A program made the position numbers and the translations under genes. Below are positions 8,822-18,678 of a DNA stretch of 64,000 nucleotides, piece after piece. This stretch comes from Rhodoferax ferrireducens T118 (GTDB lineage Bacteria; Pseudomonadota; Gammaproteobacteria; Burkholderiales; Burkholderiaceae_C): NCBI RefSeq assembly GCF_000013605.1, contig NC_007908.1:1116001-1180000 (forward strand), given 5' to 3'. Numbering within the stretch: the stretch's first letter is position 1; the number at the start of each line of letters is the position of its first letter. A model generated the notes under the pieces. That model did not search any database, was not told where the DNA came from, and saw only the letters and a program-made list of their open reading frames with translations.

Positions 8822-10275
8822 GCGGCTGCCATAGTCTCCAACTGTTGCAGCGCCGAGCCTTGGCCAGCGACAACCGTGTCAATAAATCGATTGAATTCCT
8901 GATTCGGTGCGGGTGACACGGTCCTCACTTGCGCATCACATGTCGATCTAAGAGGTGGAAAATTGGTGGTGACAACTGCCATGTCTTTCCATGAACTTCC
9001 CACAATGTTGCATGCAAGCGCGACAACTTTTGGGTTGACTGTTCGCAGCAGATATTCCACGTCCTTCTCGTCTACCTTTTCCAGTTCGCATGAGCTACGA
9101 AAACCTTCACCACCGTGCAGACGCATGAGAGCTCGCCAACTCTTGGAAGCACCCACGTTGTGCAACGATGGCATGCCCAGCGTTGACATTTTTTCTTGCA
9201 GGTATGTCTTGTCCATTCCCAATGACTCTGCGATTCTGGCGGCCAACCCACCATGCTGCACATATATGTCCCAAAACTCTCCGTGCCAAAAACCAGCATC
9301 GCGACGTGATGGCGTTTTTACCCTGGCCACAACGTCAGCGGGAACGCTTGCATTCAAATACTGAATCGCCTCCCCGGATGTGTCAAAAAGAGACGCCAAA
9401 GCCAGACCGTAAACATACCCTTGAGCAGGAATGGTCCGCGAAATTACAGCTGCGTCAATCTTGGCGATAAAACCAGATGTTTCTTTCTCTGAGATGTGAC
9501 TGAAATGAGTTTTGAGCCACTTTTCTGGTGCCTTCAACAATATGTGGTCGCTGATGGTGGACCTTTGTCCATTTATGCTCGTCCTGAGTCCCAAGTGTTG
9601 AGCTCGCTTGCCAATCAAATACCCAACTGCACGAACATCCAGAGGAGTATCTTGATCGAGCAAAGCCACTGAAATTTCCGCATAGCACCTCAGGAAAGCC
9701 ATGTCTTGCTGACCGTGTTCAACCTTGCATGCCGACTCAATTTCACCTGCCTCTATCCAATGGTGCGGGAATGCCGCCCAGGGGTTTGGAGCCTTGATTT
9801 CGGATAGGGTTATCTCGTGACTAGGACACCAGTCCACGCCATGCAAGTGATGGTCACGCCGATACCAACTACGCTGGCTCTTTTTCAAGTCATCGTTGAC
9901 GCATGATTGGCAAATGTATGCCCCAGGTTTTTGAGTCAACATGCCCAGTCGACGGCTGAACGACTCGCCCTGCGCATCGCCATGCATCAGATCTTCACCA
10001 TGCTTGGCAGCCACACGAAACGCTGGAAGCATGCTGTGCTTTCGAGCGTAGTTTGTTGGAGACATCTCTGCATGCGCTGCCAATTGACTCAACTTGGATC
10101 GCTTATCCAACTTGTGCTGTTCGCTTTGCGACGAACTTGATGCCATCAAGCGATCGAATTCCCGTTGATTGGCAACGGCATTAACCCATGCAATTCGCCC
10201 TTCGTGACCGATTGCCAACTCGTCATCCATGGGTGTGACTTTAATCATTGCCATTCCTTCATTTGCCAACTTCAA
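8818..10275 (-). CDS. Second TniQ-family protein
   Basis: A 485-residue TniQ-type protein: zinc ligands C122xxC125 (CQSC) and C150xxH153 (CPSH) separated by an aromatic and basic stretch, with an upstream region typical of TniQ N-termini. Two TniQ proteins in one element usually mean two target pathways, one for the chromosomal site and one for other targets such as plasmids; which does what cannot be told from sequence. It is convergent with the TnsD-like gene, sharing four bases at the stops, and it starts 17 bases inside the end of the XRE regulator, so both belong to a leftward two-gene operon. In-frame ATGs at 10254 and 10248 are alternatives. Confidence 0.78.
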   Translation of the reverse strand: MKLANEGMAMIKVTPMDDELAIGHEGRIAWVNAVANQREFDRLMASSSSQSEQHKLDKRSKLSQLAAHAEMSPTNYARKHSMLPAFRVAAKHGEDLMHGDAQGESFSRRLGMLTQKPGAYICQSCVNDDLKKSQRSWYRRDHHLHGVDWCPSHEITLSEIKAPNPWAAFPHHWIEAGEIESACKVEHGQQDMAFLRCYAEISVALLDQDTPLDVRAVGYLIGKRAQHLGLRTSINGQRSTISDHILLKAPEKWLKTHFSHISEKETSGFIAKIDAAVISRTIPAQGYVYGLALASLFDTSGEAIQYLNASVPADVVARVKTPSRRDAGFWHGEFWDIYVQHGGLAARIAESLGMDKTYLQEKMSTLGMPSLHNVGASKSWRALMRLHGGEGFRSSCELEKVDEKDVEYLLRTVNPKVVALACNIVGSSWKDMAVVTTNFPPLRSTCDAQVRTVSPAPNQEFNRFIDTVVAGQGSALQQLETMAAA

Positions 10276-10549
10276 GGGTCGAGGATTTCAGTCGCTCAAG
10301 GGTTGCCACGACCTCGTTGGCATGCCGCAGCGCCACATCAATTGGCGAACCCATGGCGCCTGGTTGCGGCATTTCTTGCGAAATTGCTTTCAAGCAGAAA
10401 TTGATAACGGATGTGGGCGCGCCCAGTGATTCGCTTTCGTAGCGCGACAAACACGAACGGTCACACCCCAATTCACGGGAAAAGTCCACCTGACTGCGTT
10501 TGCCACGCACCGTGCGGATCAGTTCACCTTGAGATTGAGGTATCTGCAT
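10259..10549 (-). CDS. XRE-family helix-turn-helix regulator
   Basis: A 96-residue protein beginning MQIPQSQGELIRTVRGKRSQ, with the XRE fold QVDFSRELGCDRSCLSRYES at its N-terminal half. I used the ATG at 10549; a longer frame to 10690 adds 47 residues without resemblance to the family. It is the first gene of the operon with the second TniQ gene and probably controls it. It faces the rightward restriction-modification operon across 245 bases, so it could also act on hsdM. Confidence 0.7.
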   Translation of the reverse strand: MQIPQSQGELIRTVRGKRSQVDFSRELGCDRSCLSRYESESLGAPTSVINFCLKAISQEMPQPGAMGSPIDVALRHANEVVATLERLKSSTLEVGK

Positions 10550-10794
10550 ATATGTGCGATTACAGCACAAATGTGTATTTAAAGCACTATATTGAATTTT
10601 GACACGCCGGATTTGGTTGTGAATGCCCTCTCTGCCAAGGAGGCGATTTCCGAGAGCAGTCTCAAGCTGCCATGGACACTCAGCGTCCACCTATCCAAGC
10701 GGATTCCTGCGGCGAAAAGTCTTGTTCACTCCAGTGATAATGTGTTTGACCGTGCAAAAATAGCCCGGCTTCAACAAATTCAGGGACCGCACTC

Positions 10795-12345
10795 ATGCTC
10801 ACTGGCGAACTACGCAGCCAAATCGACGCCATCTGGAATTCGTTCTGGACCGGCGGCATCTCCAACCCACTGGAGGTGATGGAGCAAATCACATACCTGC
10901 TTTTTCTGCGCCGCCTGGACGACCTGCACACCCTGGAAGAAAACAAGTCGGTGCGGCTGGGCAAGCCGATGGAACGCCGCACCTTCCCCGAGGGCCCTGA
11001 CACCAAGGGCCGCGACTACAACGATCTGCGCTGGTCGCGCTTCAAGAACTTCGCGCCAGCCGAGATGTACACCGTGGTGGGGGAGCATGTGTTTCCGTTC
11101 CTGCGCAGCATGGGCGGCGACGGCTCGACCTACGCCCACCACATGAAGGACGCGCGCTTCACCATCCCGACCCCGGCCCTGCTGGCCAAGGTGGTGGACC
11201 TGCTCGACCATGTGCCGATGGAAGACCGCGACACCAAGGGCGACCTCTACGAGTACATGCTTAGCAATATTGCCAGCGCCGGACAGAACGGCCAGTTCCG
11301 CACGCCGCGCCACATCATCCGCCTGATGGTGGAAATGACGGCTCCGACCGCCAAAGACGTGATTTGCGACCCGGCGAGCGGCACCTGCGGCTTTTTGGTG
11401 GCTACCGGTGAGTACCTGCGCGAGAAGCACCCGGAAATCCTGCGCAACCCCGCGTCGCGCGAGCATTTTCACCATGGCATGTTCCACGGTTTCGACTTTG
11501 ACAACACCATGCTGCGTATTGGCAGCATGAACATGGCGCTGCACGGCGTTGACAACCCTGACATTCGTTACCAGGACTCGTTGGCGCAGGACCATGCCGG
11601 TGATGAGGGCCGGTATTCGCTCATTCTGGCGAATCCGCCGTTTGCTGGTTCCCTGGACTACGAGAACACGGCCAAAGACCTGCTGGCCATCGTCAAGACC
11701 AAGAAGACCGAGCTGCTTTTCTTGGCGCTGTTCCTGCGCCTGCTCAAGCCCGGTGGGCGGGCTGCCGTCATTGTGCCGGACGGCGTTCTGTTTGGCTCCA
11801 GCAAGGCGCACAAGGAGCTGCGCCGCATGATTGTCGAAGAGCAAAAGCTCGATGCCGTCATCTCGCTGCCCTCGGGCGCGTTCAAGCCCTATGCCGGGGT
11901 CTCGACCGCCATCCTGCTGTTCACCAAAACCAACTCGGGCGGCACCGATAACGTCTGGTTCTATGACATGAAGGCCGATGGCTGGAGCCTGGACGACAAG
12001 CGCCAGCCGCTGCTCTCTGATGATAAATTGAGCCTCCAGCCCTTTCAGGACGGTCATAGCCAGTTATCAGAAGCGGAGCACACCAAAAACAACCTGCCTG
12101 ATGTGCTGGCGCGCTGGGGTCAGCGGGCCTCCTCTGAACTGGAACGCGACCGCACCGAACAGAGTTTCTGTGTGCCCAAGGGCGACATTGTCGGCAACGA
12201 CTACGACTTGTCCATCAACCGCTACAAGGAAGTGGTCCACGCCGTCAGCGAGCATCTGCCGCCAAAGGAGATTCTGGCCAGGCTGGCGGTGCTGGAGGCG
12301 GAAATTCAGGCGGGGATGAAAGAGCTTGCGGGGATGCTCGGATGA
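10795..12345 (+). CDS. hsdM: Type I restriction-modification DNA methyltransferase subunit
   Basis: A 516-residue N6-adenine methyltransferase. The HsdM N-terminal helical domain (residues about 8-140) is followed by the SAM-binding motif DPASGTCGF at 192-200 and the catalytic NPPF at 280-283. With HsdS it methylates the host recognition sequence; with HsdR it forms the restriction complex. It is the first gene of hsdM-hsdS-DUF262-hsdR and overlaps hsdS by four bases. It is clearly more GC-rich than the flanking island genes, so this operon probably had a different donor from its neighbours. Confidence 0.95.
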   Translation: MLTGELRSQIDAIWNSFWTGGISNPLEVMEQITYLLFLRRLDDLHTLEENKSVRLGKPMERRTFPEGPDTKGRDYNDLRWSRFKNFAPAEMYTVVGEHVFPFLRSMGGDGSTYAHHMKDARFTIPTPALLAKVVDLLDHVPMEDRDTKGDLYEYMLSNIASAGQNGQFRTPRHIIRLMVEMTAPTAKDVICDPASGTCGFLVATGEYLREKHPEILRNPASREHFHHGMFHGFDFDNTMLRIGSMNMALHGVDNPDIRYQDSLAQDHAGDEGRYSLILANPPFAGSLDYENTAKDLLAIVKTKKTELLFLALFLRLLKPGGRAAVIVPDGVLFGSSKAHKELRRMIVEEQKLDAVISLPSGAFKPYAGVSTAILLFTKTNSGGTDNVWFYDMKADGWSLDDKRQPLLSDDKLSLQPFQDGHSQLSEAEHTKNNLPDVLARWGQRASSELERDRTEQSFCVPKGDIVGNDYDLSINRYKEVVHAVSEHLPPKEILARLAVLEAEIQAGMKELAGMLG

Positions 12346-13535
12346 GCGGTGCCGCCACAGTCACGCTGTCTGAGTTTTGCGCTACGGGTAGTGGCGGAAC
12401 CCCGTCACGCGCTCAAATGGAGCGTTACTACGAGGGAGGCACTATTCCGTGGATAAAGTCCGGCGAACTGCGTGAGACAGTAATTAACGGCGCGGAAGAA
12501 CATGTAACCGATGTCGCGTTGAAAGAGAGCAGTATCAAATTGGTTCCAGCCGGAGCCATTTTGCTTGCAATGTATGGCGCAACAGTGGGTAGGCTGGGGA
12601 TATTAGGTATCGAGGCGACCACGAATCAAGCGGTCTGCCACATCATCCCAGACCCAAGAATTGCAGTGACTCGATACGTCTATCACGCATTGAGCAGCCA
12701 AGTTCCAAGTTTGATTTCGATGGGTGTCGGTGGGGCACAACCGAACATCAATCAGGGGATTATCAAAAATCTGGCGATTCCGTTGCCTGCCAAACCCGAA
12801 CAACGCCGCATTGCGGCTATCCTGGACCAAGCCGATGCGCTCAGAGCCAAGCGCCGGGAAGCCTTGGCGCAACTGGACAGCCTCACGCAGTCGATTTTCA
12901 TTCAAATGTTTGGGGACCCGGTCAGCAATCCCAAAGGCTGGCCTGACGCCACCACTTTGGGTCAAGTTGCAAACATTGCGTCTGGGGTAACAAAGGGCAG
13001 AAATTTAACTGGCAAAGTGACGCGGACTATCCCATATCTTGCCGTTGCAAATGTCCAAGATAAATCATTGAATCTGTCAGCCGTCAAAGAGATTGACGCA
13101 ACAGAAGACGAAATTGAACGATACCTGTTGAAGTGGAATGATTTGTTGCTGACCGAGGGCGGCGACCCGGACAAATTGGGCCGTGGAACACTTTGGAAAA
13201 ACGAGTTACCTGAATGCATTCACCAAAATCACATTTTCAGGGTGCGTGTGACCAGTCAAGCAGTAACCCCCCTTTTTCTGAACTGGCTTGTCGGTAGCCA
13301 GCGTGGAAAGAAGTATTTTCTCCGCTCTGCAAAGCAGACCACAGGTATTGCGTCAATCAATATGACGCAGCTTCGCAGTTTCCCCCTGCTGTTGCCCCCT
13401 GTTGAACTTCAACGAGATTTTGAAACAATCGCAGAAGTTGTGGCTGAACAACACGCCATTCACTCGGTATCGCTGGCCGAACTCGAAGCCCTCTTCGTCT
13501 CCCTTCAACACCGCGCCTTCCGGGGCGAACTCTGA
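12342..13535 (+). CDS. hsdS: Type I restriction-modification specificity subunit
   Basis: The 397-residue product has the two target-recognition domains of HsdS: one from about residue 5 to 140 (starting TLSEFCATGSGGTPSR), a central conserved helix after it (QRRIAAILDQADALRAKRRE), and a second from about 200 to 350, closed by another conserved helix. Each domain reads half of a bipartite DNA site. The target domains are less GC-rich than hsdM and hsdR, as usual for this exchangeable gene. The start overlaps the hsdM stop (ATGA). The recognition sequence cannot be predicted by eye. Confidence 0.92.
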   Translation: MSGAATVTLSEFCATGSGGTPSRAQMERYYEGGTIPWIKSGELRETVINGAEEHVTDVALKESSIKLVPAGAILLAMYGATVGRLGILGIEATTNQAVCHIIPDPRIAVTRYVYHALSSQVPSLISMGVGGAQPNINQGIIKNLAIPLPAKPEQRRIAAILDQADALRAKRREALAQLDSLTQSIFIQMFGDPVSNPKGWPDATTLGQVANIASGVTKGRNLTGKVTRTIPYLAVANVQDKSLNLSAVKEIDATEDEIERYLLKWNDLLLTEGGDPDKLGRGTLWKNELPECIHQNHIFRVRVTSQAVTPLFLNWLVGSQRGKKYFLRSAKQTTGIASINMTQLRSFPLLLPPVELQRDFETIAEVVAEQHAIHSVSLAELEALFVSLQHRAFRGEL

Positions 13536-13537
13536 CC

Positions 13538-15265
13538 ATGCAACAACAGAACATTCCGATTGGTACGTTGGTAGACATGTACAAGCGCGGGGAACTACGT
13601 CTGCCTGAAATTCAGCGTCACTACGTCTGGCGCGGCACCAGAGTTCGTGATTTGTTGGACTCGCTGTATCGTGGCTACCCCAGTGGTTCCATCCTCATGT
13701 GGGAAACAGATGAGCCTGTGCCTACGCGAGACTTTGCCATCGCACAGGAAACCAATGCCTTTGCAGGTCGCAAACTGCTATTGGACGGCCAGCAACGCCT
13801 GACTTCCCTTACGGCTGTTCTTAACGGTGTGCCGGTTTCCGTCAAAGGGCGCAAACGCCCCATCGACATTCTGTTTAACCTGGAGCATCCAGAAGGCCCA
13901 CCCGTTGACGTGGTTGAGGTCGACAGTGACGAAGAGTCCATGGTCACACCCGATGATGAAGTTACAGATGAATTGGAAGAGGTGGAAGATGGCGACCAGG
14001 GGCTGCAAGAAAAGTTGAGTCGTCGCACTTTTGTTGTCTCAGCACGCAACCTGCTGTCACAGCCTCAATGGGTATCAGTCAGTGATGTCTTCGGCAATGC
14101 CAACGACGCTGAAATCTTGGAAAAGGCTGGGATTGAATCCTTCAGGGACCCGAGATTTCAAAAGTATTCGGACCGGCTGAAAAAGCTGCGTGCCATCAAA
14201 GACTATCAGTATGTGGTGCATGTGCTGGAACGCACCATGAATTATGAAGAGGTCACCGAAATATTTGTGCGAGTGAACTCGTTGGGTGCAAAGTTGCGCT
14301 CATCCGACCTAGCGCTGGCGCAAATCACGTCACGCTGGCCCAACTTGCTCAAGCAACTGGAGGAGTTCCAGGAGGAATGCGAAAAGAGCTGGTTTACAGT
14401 TGAATTGGGTCAGCTTGTCCGTGCCATCGTGGTCTTCGCCACACATCAATGCCTATTTCGCACCGTGGCCGGCACTTCGGTGGAAAAGCTCAAAGCTGGC
14501 TGGGAAGACGCAAAAGAGGGACTGCGCTTCGCCATCAATTTCCTGCGCACCAATGCTGGCATTGAAGATGAAACGCTGCTGTCTTCTCCCATGTTCATTC
14601 ACGTTTTGGCAGTCGTCAGCCGGGTAAAGGACAACAAGCTCACGGCTGAGGAACGTAACGCCTTGCTGCATTGGTTGCTGGTTGCCAATGCGCGGGGACG
14701 GTACTCACGCGGGTCAACAGAATCTCTGCTCAACGAGGACTTGGCCATCGTCTTCCGCACAGGCAACCTTTCTGCCTTGATGGAGCCTGTCAAACGTCAA
14801 TTTGGACGCTTGCACGTTGAGGCCAATGACCTTGCAGGACGTGGCGTAAACAGTCCTCTCTTTTCGCTGGCGTATCTCGCATTGAAGGCTTCGGGTGCAA
14901 AAGATTGGTACAGCGGCCTGGGGCTGTCGTTGACCCATCAAGGCAAGCTCCACTTTATCCAGTGGCATCACGTCATCCCCAAGTCCTTGGTCAAGGAGCG
15001 TGGATTTGAGACGGGTGAGGTCAATGAAATCGCCAATATGGCCTTTATTACCGGGCAAACCAACAGGCGTATCAGCAACAAGGAAGCGACTGGCTATTTG
15101 GCTGATGTAGTGGCCAAGCAGGGAAAGGAAGCATTGGAAAGTCAATGCGTGCCAACCGACCCTGAGTTATGGGCCACCGAGCGGTATCGGGATTTTTTAA
15201 CAATGCGACGTGAGGCGTTGGCTGAGCGCATGAATGCTTTTATCAAGGAAAAGGCCGGTCAATGA
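13538..15265 (+). CDS. DUF262 protein with C-terminal HNH-like domain (GmrSD-like)
   Basis: This 575-residue protein starts with a DUF262/ParB-like NTPase domain, shown by LPEIQRHYVW at residues 22-31 and DGQQRLTSL at 83-91. Near residues 475-510 an HNH-like pattern follows (HHVIPKS ... NEIANM ... TNRRISNK). The layout resembles type IV restriction enzymes of the GmrSD/BrxU kind, which cut modified DNA. An acidic low-complexity linker lies around residues 125-155. It begins two bases after the hsdS stop and overlaps the hsdR start by four bases, so it is translated with the type I system. Such insertions are known between hsd genes; its precise function here is inferred. Confidence 0.82.
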   Translation: MQQQNIPIGTLVDMYKRGELRLPEIQRHYVWRGTRVRDLLDSLYRGYPSGSILMWETDEPVPTRDFAIAQETNAFAGRKLLLDGQQRLTSLTAVLNGVPVSVKGRKRPIDILFNLEHPEGPPVDVVEVDSDEESMVTPDDEVTDELEEVEDGDQGLQEKLSRRTFVVSARNLLSQPQWVSVSDVFGNANDAEILEKAGIESFRDPRFQKYSDRLKKLRAIKDYQYVVHVLERTMNYEEVTEIFVRVNSLGAKLRSSDLALAQITSRWPNLLKQLEEFQEECEKSWFTVELGQLVRAIVVFATHQCLFRTVAGTSVEKLKAGWEDAKEGLRFAINFLRTNAGIEDETLLSSPMFIHVLAVVSRVKDNKLTAEERNALLHWLLVANARGRYSRGSTESLLNEDLAIVFRTGNLSALMEPVKRQFGRLHVEANDLAGRGVNSPLFSLAYLALKASGAKDWYSGLGLSLTHQGKLHFIQWHHVIPKSLVKERGFETGEVNEIANMAFITGQTNRRISNKEATGYLADVVAKQGKEALESQCVPTDPELWATERYRDFLTMRREALAERMNAFIKEKAGQ

Positions 15266-18200
15266 GCAATTTCGCCTTCCTCCAGTCTGAATGGTCCACC
15301 CTGTACGGAGCGGCCATCAAGGCTGAAGGAATGGCGAACACGGATGCCCGCACCTCCTGCTTTTACGCCCGGCGCACGTTGGAGCTGGCGGTGGATTGGC
15401 TCTACAAGCATGACCCTGCACTGCGCCTGCCGTACCAGGACCATCTGAGTGCCCTGATTCACGAACCCAGCTTCAAGGCCACGGCGGGTGACGCGGTATT
15501 CACCAAGGCCAAGCTCATCAAAGACCTCGGCAATCTGGCCGTGCACAGCACCCGCAAAATTCTGCCGGTGGATGCCGTCACCGCCACCCGCGAACTGTTT
15601 CACTTTTGCTACTGGCTGGCACGCACCTATGGTCAGAGGGCCAGACCTGCTCCCGACCTGCGCTTTGTTCCAGCGCTGATTCCATCGGCATCTGCAACGG
15701 CAACTGTGCCTGACCCTGCACCACAGTCAGTTGACCAACTCCAGAAGCTTGAAGCCGAACTGCAAGCCCGTGACGAAAAACTCACTGTGCTGCTGTCTAA
15801 CAAGGCCGCGCTGGACGACGAACTCAAACAATTGCGGGAGCAAGTGGCCGCCGCCAAGAAAGCCAACACGGCCCAGCCAGACACGCATGACTACTGTGAG
15901 ACCGAAACCCGCGACAAATTCATTGACCTGTTGCTCAAAGAGGCTGGCTGGCAACTCAATGCCAAGAACTTCGAGATTGAAGTCAGCGGCATGCCCAACA
16001 ACCAAGGCGTTGGCTACGTGGATTACGTCTTGTGGGGCGACGATGGCAGGCCGCTGGGGCTGGTGGAGGCCAAGCGCACCCGCCGGGATGCCAAGGTGGG
16101 CCAGCAGCAGGCCAAGCTGTATGCCGACTGCCTGCAAGCCCAATACGACCAGCGGCCCATCATCTTCTATTCCAATGGCTACGAGCATTGGATTTGGGAC
16201 GACGCCAGCTATCCGCCACGCCCGGTTCAGGGCTTTTTCAAGAAGCAGGAATTGGAGCTGTTGATTCAACGCCGCACCAACCGCAAGAAACTGGCCGATG
16301 CGGTCATCAACGACGACATCGTCAACCGCTATTACCAGCACCGTGCCGTGCGCCGTATTGGTGAAACCTTTGAATTGGAAAACCAGCGCAAGGCCTTGCT
16401 GGTGATGGCCACCGGTGGCGGCAAGACCCGAGTTGTGGTGGCGCTGTCCGATGTGCTGACGCGCTGCAACTGGGCCAAGCGCATCCTGTTTCTGGCCGAC
16501 CGGGTGGCACTGGTCAAACAGGCGGTCAACGCGTTCAAGACGCACCTGCCGGACTCGTCACCGGTCAATCTGGTGTCGGAGAGGCACGCCGATGGCCGGG
16601 TGTTTGTCTCGACTTACCCCACGATGATGGGGCTGATTGACGATGCGGCTGACGGCCAGCGCCGTTTTGGCGTTGGGCACTTCGACCTCATCATCATCGA
16701 CGAGGCACACCGCTCGGTGTACCAGAAGTACCGCGCCATCTTTGATTACTTTGACGCCATGCTGGTGGGCCTGACCGCCACGCCCAAAGACGAGATTGAC
16801 CACAACACCTACAGCCTGTTTGACCTGGAGAGTGGCGTCCCCACCGATGTATATGGCCTGGATGAAGCTGTGGCAGAGGGCTATCTGGTGCCACCCAGAT
16901 CCATTTCAGTGCCGCTCAAGTTTCAGCGCGAGGGCATCAAGTACAAAGACCTGTCAGAAGAAGAAAAAGAGCAGTGGGATGCGCTGGAGTGGGATGAAGA
17001 CGGCAACGTGCCCGATGCGGTGGACTCGGCCGCCCTGAACAAGTGGCTGTTCAACACCGACACCGTGGACAAGGTGCTGGAAAACCTGATGAGCCAGGGT
17101 GAAAAAGTGGCCGGTGGCGACCGCCTGGGTAAAACCATCATCTTTGCCAAGAACAATGCCCATGCCGACTTCATTGCAGACCGCTTCAATGTCAATTACC
17201 CACATTACAAGGGGGCGTTCGCCCGTGTGGTGACGTACAAGACCGAGTACGCACAGAGCCTGATTGACGAGTTCTCCATGAAGGAGGGCATGCCGCACAT
17301 CGCCATTTCGGTGGACATGCTCGACACCGGCATTGATGTGCCGGAGGTGGTCAATCTGGTGTTCTTCAAAATCATCCGCTCCAAGACCAAGTTCTGGCAG
17401 ATGATTGGCCGAGGCACGCGCTTGTGCCTCGACTTGTATGGTCCGGGACAGAACAAACAATTTTTCAATGTCTTCGACTATTGCCAGAACCTGGAGTTTT
17501 TCAGCTTGGAGCTGCCGCCGGACGAGGGCAAAAACCCTGTGCCGCTGAGCACCCGCCTGTTCCGGGCGCGGCTGGAGATGATTGCCGAGCTGGACAAGCG
17601 GATGGCTGCGGGCGACCATGGGGCAACGGCCCAAGACGCAGGTAGTGACGACCTGACCGATGGGCAGTTGCGTGGTGAGCTGGCTGGCTTTCTGCACCAG
17701 CAGGTCGCGGCCATGAACCTGGACAACTTTGTAGTGCGGCCCCGGCGCAAGTCGGTGGAGCGGTTTGCCAAGCGGGATTCGTGGCATTCGCTTGATGCGG
17801 ATGCACATACCGAGTTGAGCCATGAGGTGGCGGACCTGCCCACAGCCTTGTTGGACAACGACGAAGAAGCCAAACGCTTTGACATGCTGGTGCTGCGCAC
17901 CCAGTTGTCCATCCTGAAAGCATCCACTGACTTTGCAACCCTGCGCGAGCGGATGCAGGCCATCGCCAGCGCCCTGGAAGAACAGGAGGCCATCCCGGCC
18001 ATCAAGGCGCAGATGGTGCTGATTCAGTCGGTGGCCAGTGATGAATGGTGGGAAGACGTGACCGTGGCCATGCTGGAGGCGGCACGCAAGAAACTGCGCG
18101 CCCTGGTCAAGCTGATTGAAAAGGGCAAGAAGAACATCGTCTACACCGACTTTGAAGACGAATTGGGTACAGGCACGACGATTATGCTGCCGGGAGTGAG

Positions 18201-18678
18201 CACCGGCATGAATCTGGCCAAGTTCAAGGACAAGGCGCGCCAGTTCCTGCGTGCGCATGAAAGCCACCTGTCGCTGCAACGGCTGCGGCGCAACCAGCCG
18301 CTGACGCCGTCCGACCTGATTGAGCTGGAGCGGATGCTGGTGGAGGCCGGTGGCTCCACGGAAGTCATTGAGCAAGCCAAGGAGCAAAGCCACGGTCTGG
18401 GCATCTTTATCCGCTCGCTGGTAGGGCTAGACCGGGAAACGGCTAAGCTGGCCTTTAGCCAGTTTGTGGTGGGCACCACGGCCACGGCGAGCCAGTTGGA
18501 GTTCATCAACCTCATCGTCGAGGAACTCACTGAAAACGGGGTGATGGACCCGGCGCGGCTTTATGACTCGCCGTTTACCGACATCAACCCGCAAGGGCCG
18601 GAGGCGTTGTTTCTGCCCGCCAGGGTGACCGAGATGGTGCGGGTGCTGGAGGAGATTCGGGAACGGGCGGTGGCGTGA
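15262..18678 (+). CDS. hsdR: Type I restriction endonuclease subunit
   Basis: An 1138-residue motor-nuclease. It begins with a DUF4145-like helical domain (residues 1-125), followed by a coiled coil (about 155-200), the nuclease domain with D254, E269 and K271 (YVDYV ... LVEAK), and an SF2 helicase with Walker A ATGGGKT at 383-389 and DEAH at 480-483. The C-terminal region (about 780-1138) is the helical part that docks on the methyltransferase. All key residues are present, so it looks functional: it translocates unmethylated DNA and cuts at a distance. It is the last gene of the operon. Confidence 0.93.
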   Translation: MSNFAFLQSEWSTLYGAAIKAEGMANTDARTSCFYARRTLELAVDWLYKHDPALRLPYQDHLSALIHEPSFKATAGDAVFTKAKLIKDLGNLAVHSTRKILPVDAVTATRELFHFCYWLARTYGQRARPAPDLRFVPALIPSASATATVPDPAPQSVDQLQKLEAELQARDEKLTVLLSNKAALDDELKQLREQVAAAKKANTAQPDTHDYCETETRDKFIDLLLKEAGWQLNAKNFEIEVSGMPNNQGVGYVDYVLWGDDGRPLGLVEAKRTRRDAKVGQQQAKLYADCLQAQYDQRPIIFYSNGYEHWIWDDASYPPRPVQGFFKKQELELLIQRRTNRKKLADAVINDDIVNRYYQHRAVRRIGETFELENQRKALLVMATGGGKTRVVVALSDVLTRCNWAKRILFLADRVALVKQAVNAFKTHLPDSSPVNLVSERHADGRVFVSTYPTMMGLIDDAADGQRRFGVGHFDLIIIDEAHRSVYQKYRAIFDYFDAMLVGLTATPKDEIDHNTYSLFDLESGVPTDVYGLDEAVAEGYLVPPRSISVPLKFQREGIKYKDLSEEEKEQWDALEWDEDGNVPDAVDSAALNKWLFNTDTVDKVLENLMSQGEKVAGGDRLGKTIIFAKNNAHADFIADRFNVNYPHYKGAFARVVTYKTEYAQSLIDEFSMKEGMPHIAISVDMLDTGIDVPEVVNLVFFKIIRSKTKFWQMIGRGTRLCLDLYGPGQNKQFFNVFDYCQNLEFFSLELPPDEGKNPVPLSTRLFRARLEMIAELDKRMAAGDHGATAQDAGSDDLTDGQLRGELAGFLHQQVAAMNLDNFVVRPRRKSVERFAKRDSWHSLDADAHTELSHEVADLPTALLDNDEEAKRFDMLVLRTQLSILKASTDFATLRERMQAIASALEEQEAIPAIKAQMVLIQSVASDEWWEDVTVAMLEAARKKLRALVKLIEKGKKNIVYTDFEDELGTGTTIMLPGVSTGMNLAKFKDKARQFLRAHESHLSLQRLRRNQPLTPSDLIELERMLVEAGGSTEVIEQAKEQSHGLGIFIRSLVGLDRETAKLAFSQFVVGTTATASQLEFINLIVEELTENGVMDPARLYDSPFTDINPQGPEALFLPARVTEMVRVLEEIRERAVA

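Noticed and set aside
10810..12057. 415-codon leftward frame inside hsdM
   Set aside because: Antisense shadow of a GC-rich gene: low-complexity, histidine/valine/alanine-rich product without motifs, while the plus strand encodes full HsdM.
16954..18393. 479-codon leftward frame inside hsdR
   Set aside because: Antisense shadow with unnatural glutamine/histidine/leucine runs; hsdR is intact on the other strand.
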